This document shows positions 34,469 through 44,640 of a DNA stretch of 64,000 nt, in pieces; positions within the stretch are counted from its first letter, which is position 1, and every line of letters begins with the position of its first letter. The notes beneath the pieces were generated by a model. It saw only the letters and a list, made by a program, of their open reading frames with translations, ran no database searches and was not told the DNA's origin. A program made the position numbers and the translations under genes. Origin of the DNA: Piper betle (lineage: Eukaryota > Streptophyta > Magnoliopsida > Piperales > Piperaceae); NCBI GenBank assembly GCA_033002965.1, contig JAURVB010007270.1, positions 44,346-108,345 on the forward strand, given 5' to 3'.

Positions 34469-35039
34469 GTGGGCATGCTGGGATGGCTACAGGGCGGCAG
34501 CGATCGAAGTTGGGCAGTGGTACCCTAGCTAGGGGTCACCCAAGCGACGCCCTTTAGCCTGTTTCGGTGGTAGCACTCAGCAGTGGAGGGACGGCCAGAT
34601 TTTTGGCATGGCAGCAGTGGCAAGGCAGCGGCAGAATCGCGTCAGAAGGGTCTGAGTTTGCAGCCTTCTCCATGTTGTGGAGACCGGGCGGCGGCTGGAA
34701 TGATGGGGGACGACTTGGCAATGTGTTGGAGGTGACTAGCGGCATCAATAGGCGGTGGTGTGGTGGTTGGGGCCGACGTTGGCGGTAGCGAGGGGTGGGG
34801 GGAGAGAGAGAGAAGTGTTGGGAGGGAAAAAGTAGTTGGTGACAATATAGTAAATAAAAGTTGAATCGACTACAACACGAGTAAAAAATAATAACTATCT
34901 TGTAATAAATCTAAAAAAATCCAAAAATATTTTCAAAAAATCAAATAAAATATAACATCATAATGAAATGTTATATAACTAATAACCCACCCAAATTGCC
35001 TTATAACACATCCTAATGTGTTATATACCTCCACGAATT
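34469..35039 (-). repeat. LTR-related fragment between Tekay-2 and the TIR element end
   Basis: Resembles the Tekay LTR from the GC-rich block to the segment TAATAACCCACCCAAATTGC. It is a second, separate copy of what 35148-35460 also contains. Either the TIR element carries a captured piece of LTR or another LTR was inserted and trimmed. I cannot separate these. Confidence 0.6.
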
Positions 35040-35147
35040 TTGACCAATTAAAGTAAACCGATTCTTGTCAGATTTTTTATGAATCAGTCAGATTCAATGA
35101 CTCCCTTCCAATCCAATTCAACTCCTGATTCTGATTTTTGCAACTAT
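35040..35147 (+). mobile_element. TIR-bounded element, right end
   Basis: Ends CTGATTTTTGCAACTAT, the inverted partner of 23082-23098. Upstream are degenerate GATTC/AATC motifs like those of the left end. Confidence 0.45.
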
Positions 35148-35694
35148 AGGCAAAGGCGATGGCTGTACAATAGCTAGAGGTGGTCACAATGGCGAGGATG
35201 GGGTGGTGACAGGATGAGGAACGGAAGTGTCGAGGTGAGGGGTTCAGGTGACACTCTCGTAAATAAAAGTTGACTCAACTCCGACTCATGCAAAAAATAA
35301 TAACTAACTCCTAATAAATTTAAAAAATTTTCAAAAAAATAAGGGAAAATATCATAATATAATACACTCAATAACAACAAAATGACATGTTATATAACTA
35401 ATAACCCACCCAAACTGCTATATAACGTGTCCTAATGTGTTATTCGGCTTAAAAATAATTCTAGGCTCAAATATATTAAAAAAATAACTGCATAATACCA
35501 TATACTCTAATAACTCATTTCCCATCATTTTTCTAATGTTATCATCATATACTCGGGTACACTTTGACCATCATCGTTCATAATGCTCGACTATCCTTGG
35601 CTAAGCACACGTGTCATGAAATTGACTCGACTCAAACCGACAATTGAACTTAGTGGTTTGCTAATGTAAAACTATAACTCAAGTCACTAGTTTT
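35148..35694 (-). repeat. Old Tekay-type LTR, right part
   Basis: Aligns with Tekay LTR to the terminus: TAATAACCCACCCAAACTGC, then ACTCAAGTCACTAGTTTTACA at 35674-35694. It is followed at once by copia RNase H sequence, with no PBS or Tekay coding DNA, so the old LTR is a solo copy. Confidence 0.82.
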
Positions 35695-35696
35695 AC

Positions 35697-37150
35697 ATCC
35701 AAAGTAGAAGTAGCAATAATGGATTCCTTTCCACTCTTTCATAAAAATTGCTCCCCAGCTAACAAGAAGAAGCTAGCCGGATATAGATTTTCTAGAGTCC
35801 ACATATCAGGTAAAATCAAAATCCGAGTAGCCAACCAACTCAAGATGGTTTGACCCCCTATGTGTGAACCTATAGTCCTTGATGCCTTGTAATTATTGAA
35901 AGACTTTCTTTATAGCTTTCCAATGATCTAATCTAGGGTTGCTTTGATATTGGTTTACCATCCCAATAACAAAACTTATATCTGGCCTAGTACATGTTTG
36001 AGCATACAACAAACTCCCTACTACAAATGCATAAAGAATAAATTCTATTTCTTTTTATTCCAAATAGTTCTTTGGACATTTCATTTTGCCAAATTTGTCC
36101 CATTTCTAAACTGGAACTATACCGATAGAGCATTTTGCCATTCAAAATCTCTCTAAAATATTATGAATATAAGTTATATGAGACAATCTAAATAGTCCTT
36201 GTGATCTATTACGTAGTATATTTATTCCAATTATGTTGGATACCTCTCTCATATCTTTCATTTTAAAAGTCTTAGAGAGATAGTTCTTTGCATCACGTAT
36301 AAGACCAATATCATTATAAACAAGAAGGGTGTCATCAACATATAGGACTAGGATAATTAACTCGCTCCTACTATCCTTCATGTAGATACACAGATCGACA
36401 ATATTTTCTACAAAACCATACGATGTAATGGTATTGTTAAATTTAAGATACAATTGTCGGGAAGCTTGTTTTAGTCCATATATTGACTTGTTCAATTTAT
36501 GCACTAAAATTATATTTTCTAGTGGTCACAATACCTTCTGGTTGATCCATATAAACTTCCTATTCTAAGTCTCCATTTAGAAAGGTGATTTACACATCTA
36601 TTTTGTGAAGCTCAAGATCATACTGAGACAGCAAAACCAAGACAATTCTTAATGAATCCTTCTTATAAATTAGAGAGAAGGTTTTGTTATAGTTAAGTGC
36701 CCATTCTTTAAGTAACACTTTTGGTGAGAAGTCTAGCTTTATACCTTTCAATATTTCTTTTGAAATCGCGTTTGATCTTGAAGACCCATTTACAATGGAC
36801 TTGTTTTGATCCTTATAGCAACTCTACTAAGTCAAGACTTTGTTGTCATCTAGTAATTTAACTCTTCTTTTGCGACAGTAAACCATTTTTTGAATTGTTA
36901 CATTCCATGGCTTGTGCGAAAATGGTTGGATCCTTATCAATGCTCAAGTTGTATTCATGTTCAAGTGAATAAACTTAGCCATTCGAAATAGTTAATTTTT
37001 TATCCCTTTCAAACCTTCATAATGCTATTTCTAGTTGAACAACTTGTTCACTTTGAACTTGTGTACTATCAGATGGTTCATAAGTCCCATTAGTAGATGC
37101 AAAGCCATTAAGGTCAGGGGTACAACCATCAGAGGTTGTGGTGTCTGAGA
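35697..37150 (-). pseudogene. Ty1/copia reverse transcriptase and RNase H N-terminus
   Basis: ORF 36142-36504 shows LNKSIYGLKQASRQLYLKFN and LVLYVDDTLLV, the copia RT signature with an intact YVDD. At 35940-36030 the minus strand has GSLLYAQTCTRPDISFVIG and at 35700-35850 the start of RNase H (VDSRKSISG...). It is cut at 35695 by the old LTR; the missing C-terminus is at 21840-21983. Upstream to 37150 are relics of the integrase-RT spacer (HEYNLSIDKDPTIFAQAME). Stops and frameshifts throughout. Confidence 0.87.
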
Positions 37151-38270
37151 AAGCACCTACCACCGCAGATAGAGGTTATAGTAGTGGCATAGCCTGTACT
37201 AGGGCTAGTTTCATCGAAGAAGAATAAGGCATGTTCCTTAGTTGAAGTAGCGAGTAAAGCGAATGGGTTAAGCCAAGCCGCTTCAAGCATAACGTTGTTC
37301 CGCCTCTAAGTTACTGAGATAAGGAGTTTCTGAGTTCATGAGCCACTTCGAGTGTAGAAGAAGGATAAGGCTCTGTTGGATTTACGAAAAGAAATTCAAT
37401 AGTAAAAGTTTTGACCAGAGGAGAATTAGAGTGATTGAAAGCCCTCAGGTGGTTTGTAATGCATTCATGCCAAAAAGCCCTACAAGGGCTAGAAGGCTTC
37501 ATTGCCTCTTATTAAATGCATCTTTTTCCTTTTGATGTAGGGATATACATCCCATGGTATAAACTCCCTTTATCTATAAGGTATGGGTGGTTTTTTGGCA
37601 TTTAAAGAGTATGGTATTTAAGAGGCCTTACTCTTCTCCCTTTGGTTGAAGCAGTTTGCCCTCCTTGCCTTGAGTTTGCTTGAGCTTCTAGGTAACTTCT
37701 CAAATGCCGGGTGGCTTAAGGTTACTTTGCTGCACCTACAATATCTTAACTTTAAAACAATGTTAATCTACCACCGCCCTTAGTCTCAATTAACCTTGGA
37801 ACGTACTATCGATCAATGAACTCTCAATCTCCGTTCTTCCTATCAGTCTAAAGGAGGAAGGCCCTTTCTTTTATTTCTACTTATTTCCTTCTCATCTTTC
37901 AGAACCAGGATTGCCCTCCCTCCATGGTCTTGTAATAAAAACCTTCAAGAAGCTCAAGCCACGACGAATGATACTACGCATAAGAAATAAACAACCAAAA
38001 GTTAAGTAGCTTTAACCAACTTGGCTTGGAATGAGTTTCAGGCCAAAGAAAACTTCAACGGACTATGTGGATTAGGATCTCAGTTGCAACTTGACGAGTT
38101 AAATTGTTATTGTACAAGGGTTAGCATAAGTAGTTGTTCTCCCAAGTGCTTTACGATCTTCACCTATTTCCCGCATCTACATAAGAAAATATGGATTTGT
38201 GTTTTTCTTAAAAGCGACAACCGCAATAAAATATGGGCTTGAGTCTACTCTTGCACCATGCGGTTGCTTG
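37151..38270 (+). other. Unassigned moderate-GC stretch, possible organellar insertion
   Basis: About 1.1 kb without TE motifs, more balanced in base composition than its surroundings and without a long ORF. Its style, with short mixed oligonucleotide runs, resembles plant mitochondrial intergenic DNA (a NUMT). This is an impression, not a match to a gene. It lies between copia sequence and a hAT-type element. Strand is arbitrary. Confidence 0.3.
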
Positions 38271-38279
38271 TCTTATGTG

Positions 38280-38972
38280 TAGGGCTGCTAATTGAGCGAG
38301 CCAGCTCATGAGCATTTGCCGTTCGGCTTGGTTCGACTCGACTCTAAACTCAATATTTAAATGCTCGAGCTCAAACTCGATTCAAGTTTGAGTCGAGTTT
38401 GAGCAAGGCAATATTTGACTCAACTCAACTTGGTTATAACTCGAACACGACTCGAAATCGACTTTTAGCTTGACTCGAACTCGACTCGATAAAACAATAT
38501 AATAATATAGTCTTTATATTATATATATATATATACTAATAAGTTTAATTATAACTAGTTATATTTATTTATATACAATATAATAACAACGTAGTGAGAT
38601 AGATTAGATGAGAGGTATTCAAGTTGAAGACCTGGAGGTTGTGGGTTCAATCCACGCTGATTGCATTTTTTTTAAGTGAGTTACTTTCCACTTTATAATC
38701 GAGTCAGTTTTGAGCTCACGAACAGGCCATGTCGAGCTCGTCAAAATTCTGGTTTCGAGCTCATGAACAACCTAGGTTCAAGTTCGTCAAAATTAAATAG
38801 TGTATTCGAGCTCAAGTTAAGCTCAAACAACATAAAAAATATTCGAGTCGAGCTTGAGCATGCATGTTCAAAACTCGTTTAATCTCGAATCAAGTTCGAA
38901 CGAACTTCAAACTATTCGAGCCGAGTTTGAATACAAGTTAAGTTTGGCTAGCTAGCTCGTTTAGTAGCCCTA
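38280..38972 (+). mobile_element. hAT-type non-autonomous element (693 bp) with perfect 8-bp target duplication
   Basis: TIRs: left TAGGGCTGCTAATTGAGCGA, right (reverse complement) TAGGGCTACTAAACGAGCTA. Flanks are CTTATGTG at 38272-38279 and CTTATGTG at 38973-38980, identical, as expected for hAT transposition. The interior has many CGAGCTCGA-type motifs, an AT-rich block and a tRNA-like segment. No transposase. Confidence 0.93.
38589..38676 (+). repeat. tRNA-like (SINE-like) segment inside the hAT-type element
   Basis: GTGGGTTCAATCCAC (38641-38654) folds as a T-arm with a four-base-pair stem and a seven-base loop and fits a Pol III box B (GWTCRANNC). TAGTGAGATAGATTAG upstream is a poor box A. 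A T-run follows at 38667. No complete cloverleaf can be drawn, so this is not a tRNA gene. Confidence 0.4.
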
Positions 38973-38980
38973 CTTATGTG

Positions 38981-39449
38981 AGATAGACAACGTACGGCTA
39001 AGAGTTATTGTTGGAGTGTTAAAGGCACAATTTAAAATTTCTTACCCGAGGTTGCAGTGTTAAAGGCACAATTTAAAATTTATTGCCCAAGGTTGGGGTG
39101 TTAAATGCACAGTTTAAAATTTCTTACTCGAGGTCATAATCGGATTGAATTGGGTTAAATTAGATTTAATGTGTAATAAGGGATATAGTAAAATATAAAA
39201 TATTTGTCCTAGTTTTTAAATTTTTTTGTTAGAATTATAAGTGATTGGCTGGAGTAAAATTAAAAATATTTTTTTCCAAGGCATATCATCAATTTAAATT
39301 GAATTATCAAATTATTCCAGGTATTGAACTTATAAGAATAATGATTTATTTATGATATTATTTATGAAATATCTAAGACAAACCGCATCTTCCCTTTTTT
39401 TCAAACAAAATAAAATATATTACATATATATATATATATATATATTAAA
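38981..39449 (+). other. AT-rich spacer with a 41-bp minisatellite and a TA microsatellite
   Basis: Three direct repeats of 41 bp start GTGTTAAA at 39016, 39057 and 39098 (39016-39138), and TA repeats lie at about 39425-39445. Nothing else is recognised in the remaining AT-rich sequence. Confidence 0.75.
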
Positions 39450-40963
39450 ATATGTTGCCTTATTCTAAAATAAATTAATTAAAAGTTCATTGTGGACGTA
39501 TTATAGCTAAATTTATAGTAATAGCTAAGAAAAATAAATTGCCCATAGTAAGTAAAAATATTTATAAGCACAATTTAGAGTTGTTTCGAAATTAAAACCA
39601 ATTAGATTATTATAATATAGTTAAGAAATATAATTACACATAAGTAAAGAAAATTTTTGAGGCTCAAGATCCTTTTAAAAATGTATTACAAAATTTTTAA
39701 ACATGTTAAACAAAATGGCTGTGGGAAGCCTTAAACCTTTGATGTATGGCTCACATGGTAACTTATCTACAAGAAAGGCCATGCATTGGTGATTTCATTC
39801 AATTTCCTTGTTTTTCTTTGCACACGAATTGCCCAATTGTCCCCTCAACTACGCATAATCCCACTTCGAAACTCAGGATCTTGCAACTTTTCCATCTACA
39901 ATTATGAGGTCATCCCCCACTACCCACGTGAACAATTATATCCAACATATTGACAAGCCAACATTAAATTGAGTTGGTTCAGCTAGCTGGTAGTGCACCG
40001 GTTTTACTGACAGGAAAAGTATACGGGCTATATATATACACATTCCTTTACAGCCCACCCAACCGGTTTATCATATTGCTACTGCGCCATGGGCCAAAGT
40101 ATTACTAGTTCAGGTAACATTGTTGTAAACAAATTTAAGCGTAGGACAATGACATGGATCGATGACAATGACATGGTCTGCGACTCTTTTCGAAGAAAAA
40201 TTTACCAGTTACTAATTAAAGTCGCAGTTGTTGGTGTAAACAAGGTAGATGTTCGTGGAATAGTTGAGCGGTCGGAGCGTGATATTTGAGCAATTTGAGG
40301 ACGAGTAACCTTCCAAAGGTGAAGGGCCAGTAAGAAGTGGCTGAGTGGGTAAAAGAAAAAATATACCTGAACAAAGAAAGCAGCAAACCAGCATTCATTT
40401 TAGGATGACGATGGTGCGATGAGTTTTAATGGAGTACTGCTTTCTTTTCCACCGAAAGAATGTGGGAACCAGTTGCCTTGTAGAGTGAAAGCAGGGACGT
40501 GGAGCTTACATCATAGTAAGCATCTTACATGCCGGCATATACTTATGACTTCGGTATCAAATCATACAAAAAATTTTAGAGCTACCATTAAAGATATTAA
40601 ATAGATGATAGCTTGTTTAAAGTTTATTGGGTTTTGTGTTAATACCTGTAAGACCATTAGGGTCGTGGCAGACCTAAATGAATTATTATCCTAAATATTA
40701 TTTTTTCATCCAGGAGACATTGATGCCAGGTGGGTAGGATCAACTGCCTAGAAAGTGTATGAATAAATAGATATAACTTAAATCGGAAGCGTAGTCTGTG
40801 TGAAACTTTAATGCAATTATATTTAACAATTTTAGAATTGCTAAGAAAACTTCATAAAAATTGTATGAATAAAATATAATTATTCATCGGAAGCATACCT
40901 GATTTCATACTATAACTCTTAACATAGAAATAAGAAGAAAAGAGATGTCTTTTCTTCCTTCAC
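39450..40963 (-). repeat. Ogre-type LTR copy B, truncated
   Basis: Aligned with copy A (about 19060-21019) from TAAAATAAATTAATTAAAAG to the shared terminus TTCCTTCA at 40963. It lacks the hAT-type insertion. It retains about 150 bp absent from A (39950-40100), with CTATATATATACA as a possible TATA box on either strand. The PBS-proximal end is missing. It abuts Tekay-3 integrase sequence directly, so it inserted in or replaced the chromodomain end of that element. Confidence 0.78.
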
Positions 40964-42110
40964 CCTAACTTTCATTCGGCGGTCCATATTCTTGATTGCA
41001 TCTTTCGGATATGTTAGGTCTGGTTGCAACTCTATTTTTGTTAAATTAACCGCGTGAGAGTTGTTTGGATGATATGCCTTGAGTAATGACACATAGAAGA
41101 TATTGTGCACGGTTGATAAATGAGGCGACAATGCTATTCTATATAAGCCACTTGTCCAATGTGCTCAATCACATCAAATGGTTCGATATATCGTGGACCG
41201 AGTGTCCCACACATTCCCGCAGAATGATAGACATTCAGTAAAATGTGATCTCTTACCGCAAAATTAACCTCATGTCTGTGCTGATTGGCGTAACTGTGTT
41301 GTCTATCTTAAGATGACCTCATCCTCTTCCTGATCAGCATCACTACCTCTTGTGTTTGCTGGATCATTTCTGGCCCAACTACCATTGGTTTGCTACTCTA
41401 TACCCAACATATTGGGGATTGACAAGGCTGCCCATCCATCTGAGTGTCGAAAGTTGTGTTGAATCTTGACTCAATGCCCATAGCTGTCTGGAAAGCCTTC
41501 CAAAATCAGGATGTCAATCTCGGATCCCTGTTTGATATGATCTCCTATGGCACTCCATGTAGCTATACTATGTGATCTCTATACAATGTGGCCAAAGTGA
41601 TCAATAGATAATCCATACTGATTGATATGAAATTTGCACTCTTTGTAAGTCTCTCTACTATGACCCAGATAGCATCCTGTTGTTCATGGGTCTTAGGCAA
41701 ACTAACTACAAAGTTGTACGTTATGCTCTTCCACTTCCACTTCTAGGTTTCCAATGGCTGTAGTGTTTTACTTGGACAAACATACCCAGCTTTCACTTAC
41801 TGGCATACCAAACATTTGGCGACTGTGTCATACACCTCTCCCTTCATTCCTGGCCACCAATAAGTTTGTCGGACATCGTGGTACATCTTCACTCTACTTG
41901 GATGCACTGTGCATTGCGAAGTGTGAACCTCATGAAGAATCGTACTTCAAAGTCTAGGTTACTTTATAACATCTGGCACAAATAGTCGACCTCTTAGTCT
42001 GACTAATTAGTCTGCCTCTTTGGCCAATTCCTTATGTGTTCCTTGTTCTACCCATTGACTCAACTGTTTATCTGCCTCCTATGCAACCTGATCTGTTTAA
42101 GCACACTTAG
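40964..42110 (-). pseudogene. Tekay-3 integrase, degenerate
   Basis: ORF 40919-41131 contains LSTVHNIFYVSLLKAYHPNN, equivalent to the region before the chromodomain. Further on, the DDE core and zinc region can be followed only by alignment of the DNA with Tekay-1. A segment around 41420-41450, including the MAPFEALYGRP region, is deleted. Confidence 0.8.
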
Positions 42111-43300
42111 CTGAATGGTCAGCCATGTCATCATTTTGACCAACTGTCTCTGAATTGTAACATGTAGAGTCATTGACACTGTTGCCAATCCTACTGAACC
42201 TCGAACTGACTTCATTCTCAGAGCTTTTGCCACCACATTTATTTTGCCCAAGTGGTACTCTATGTCGATCTCATAGTTTGATAACAAATCTTTCTATGTG
42301 AAGATGCATTTGAGACTCTAGTGATCAGTCAAAAGTCTAAAAGATGTTTCATACAAATAATACCTCAATATTGTGAGAGCAAATATGACTGTTGTGAGCT
42401 CTATGTCATGTGTAGGATAGTTACGCTCATGTACCTTGAGATGATGAGATACATAGTCTATAACGTTATCCTTCTACATCAAAACACAACCTAGGCCAAC
42501 TCCTGAGGCATTTATGTAGACCACAAAATCTTCATGTCATTCTGGAAATGTCAGGATAGGCACCAAAGTCAACCTCTCCTTCAATGTCCTGAAACCCTGT
42601 TCATATTCATTTGTCCATCTGAATAATTTCTCCTTCCTAGTCAACAGTGTAAGAGGAGCTCTTATGGAAGAGAAACTTTGTATGAACCATCTATAGTATC
42701 CAACTAGACAAAGGAAACTCCAAACCTCTATAGGTGTTTTTGGCTGCTCGCACTGTATTATTGCTTCTATCTTAGTAGGATCTACTGAGATACCTGCTGC
42801 TGAGATGATATGCCCGAGAAAATTCACTTCTGAGAGCCAAAACTGTACTTCAAAAACTTTCCATATAATCTGTGCTCTCTCAATGTCTATGACACAATCA
42901 GCAAGTGTTGCTTATGTTTTTCCTTGGATGAAGAGTATAGTACTATGTTATCTACAAATACTATCACAAATTGATCCAAATATGGATTGAACACTCTATT
43001 CATCAAATCCAAAAATGTTGCTGGAGCATTGGTCAAGGCAAAAGGCATGACTAAAAACTTATAGTGGCCATATATGGTCGTAAATGTGGTCTTCAACTCT
43101 AATCTTCAATTGGTAGTATCCTATGCTCAAATCAATCTTCAAGAAGATGACTACTGAGCTCAATTGGTCAAATAGATCATCAATGCAAGGAAGAGGGCAC
43201 CTATTCTTGAAAGGTGAATGGTTTAGCATTCTGTAATTGATGCATAAACTCATGCTTCCATCCTTCTTCCTCACAAATAGCACTGGTGCACCCCATGGAG
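42111..43300 (-). pseudogene. Tekay-3 reverse transcriptase and RNase H, catalytic Asp changed to Asn
   Basis: ORF 43059-43283 ([20 protein letters not shown]) and ORF 42887-43096 ([19 protein letters not shown]) are RT. The catalytic box reads FVDNIV instead of FVDDIL. The thumb and connection are in 42537-42827 ([20 protein letters not shown]). The RNase H end is in 42060-42287 (SNYEIDIEYHLGKINVVAKA). At the position of the shared TGA of Tekay-1 and Tekay-2 this copy has TGG. Confidence 0.87.
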
Positions 43301-44640
43301 AGACACTTTGTTTGATGAACCCTTGTTACACCAGTGTCTATAACTTTTCCTTGAGTTCCTTGAGCTCAAGGGCTACTATTCTATACAGAGTTCTAGAGAT
43401 AGGTGTTGTGTCTAGCATCAACTCAATGGCAAGATTTACTTCTTTGTCTGGTGGCAATCCAGAAATCTCATTTGGAAACAAATCAATAAATTCACTTACC
43501 ACTAAAATCTGCTCAATGTTTAGTCAATCCCCTAAACTACTCTACGCAGCTAGTACTACTACTGCTTTATCAATTCACAGCCTCAGTCTAGCTTTCTCAC
43601 TATATTCTGGTAGGATATCTATCCTTGTTCTCTATCTTTGCACTGACACTCGAAGAAAAAGAGGCGGCTTTCATGGTGGAAAGTCATCATCTTTCTTCGG
43701 GAACCTATCAAGGCTCTTTGCTTCGACATCCAGTTCATTCCAAATATCACATCAAATCTTGTAGCTTGAACAATATCAAATCAGGTACAAGTTGTTGTTG
43801 TTGAATCTCAACAAGGACATTACACACACACTCGCCCATAGCTATAACACTACCGACGGGAGTGGATACTAACAGCGAATGTCCTATTTCTTCTATCTTA
43901 CTTCCAATTCAACTTGTGTGTGTATGAAATAAAGGAATGTGTGCAACCAAAATCGAATAATACTCGTGTAGGTCAAAGCCTACTAAAAGCATACATGTCT
44001 GTGAGATCCCTCAACTTAGTCCCACATCTAATACCTACTGGGAGGAGATCCTGTTTATAAGTAGGAATGGACTATAGGTCTTTAACTTCCCAGGTACCCA
44101 TTTTAAAGAAATGACTTAGCCCATTACGTTGCACTTTGGGCTGGGTCATTACAAATGGTATCAGAGCCGACCTGGTTCCATGTTAGATGGTGGGATGGAC
44201 TAGGGACGTTGGCTAGGCTGCCAGTCATGGGCCAAAAAGGTCATGGGCTGGGGCTAGCAATGGGCCAAGACTAGAAACGTTGGCTAGGCTGCCGGTCACG
44301 GGCTAGAAAGGATGTGGGCTGGGGCTAGCAACGAGCCAAGAATAGGCATTTCGGGGACGAAATTTCCTAAGGTGGGTGGATTGTGAGATCCCTCAACTTA
44401 GTCCCACATCTAATACCTACTGGGAGAAGATCCTGTTTATAAGTGGGAATGGACTAGAGATCTTTAACTTCCGGGTACCCATTTTAAAGAAATGACTTAG
44501 CCCATTAGGTTGCACTTTGGCTGGGTCGTTACAATGTCACATCTGTCGTGTCCTCAACTGCCTATGCAACCGTAGCTGTATACATCCTTATTGGCTGCTA
44601 TTGTGTTGGGGTAGTAGGTGTTGTTAGTGGTACTGCCTGA
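43301..44640 (-). pseudogene. Tekay-3 protease and linker, split by TRIM-2
   Basis: By DNA alignment with Tekay-1 7020-7400: the linker and MNWMSKQ-type end lie at 43650-43800, and the protease body continues to 43999 and beyond the TRIM at 44534-44640. No open frame remains across the active site. Confidence 0.7.
44000..44533 (+). mobile_element. TRIM-2: two-LTR miniature retrotransposon
   Basis: 534 bp. LTRs are at 44000-44153 and 44382-44533 (about 154 bp each, TGTGAGATCCC ... TTACA). The exact PBS TGGTATCAGAGC is at 44156-44167. The 228-bp internal region holds a near-duplicate of about 80 bp (GTTGGCTAGGCTGCC...GGGCCAAGA). The PPT AAGGTGGGTGGAT precedes the second LTR. Target duplication ATGTC (43995-43999 and 44534-44538) is perfect. 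Same family as TRIM-1. Confidence 0.95.

Noticed and set aside
38589..38676. Functional tRNA gene
   Set aside because: Only a T-arm and box-B-like sequence are present. No acceptor, D or anticodon stems can be paired.
19040..40963. Copies A and B as the two LTRs of one giant retrotransposon of about 20 kb
   Set aside because: Copy A has the tRNA-Arg PBS on its left, which fits the Ogre body at 12147-18750, and B has no PBS or PPT. The DNA between them is explained by other elements.
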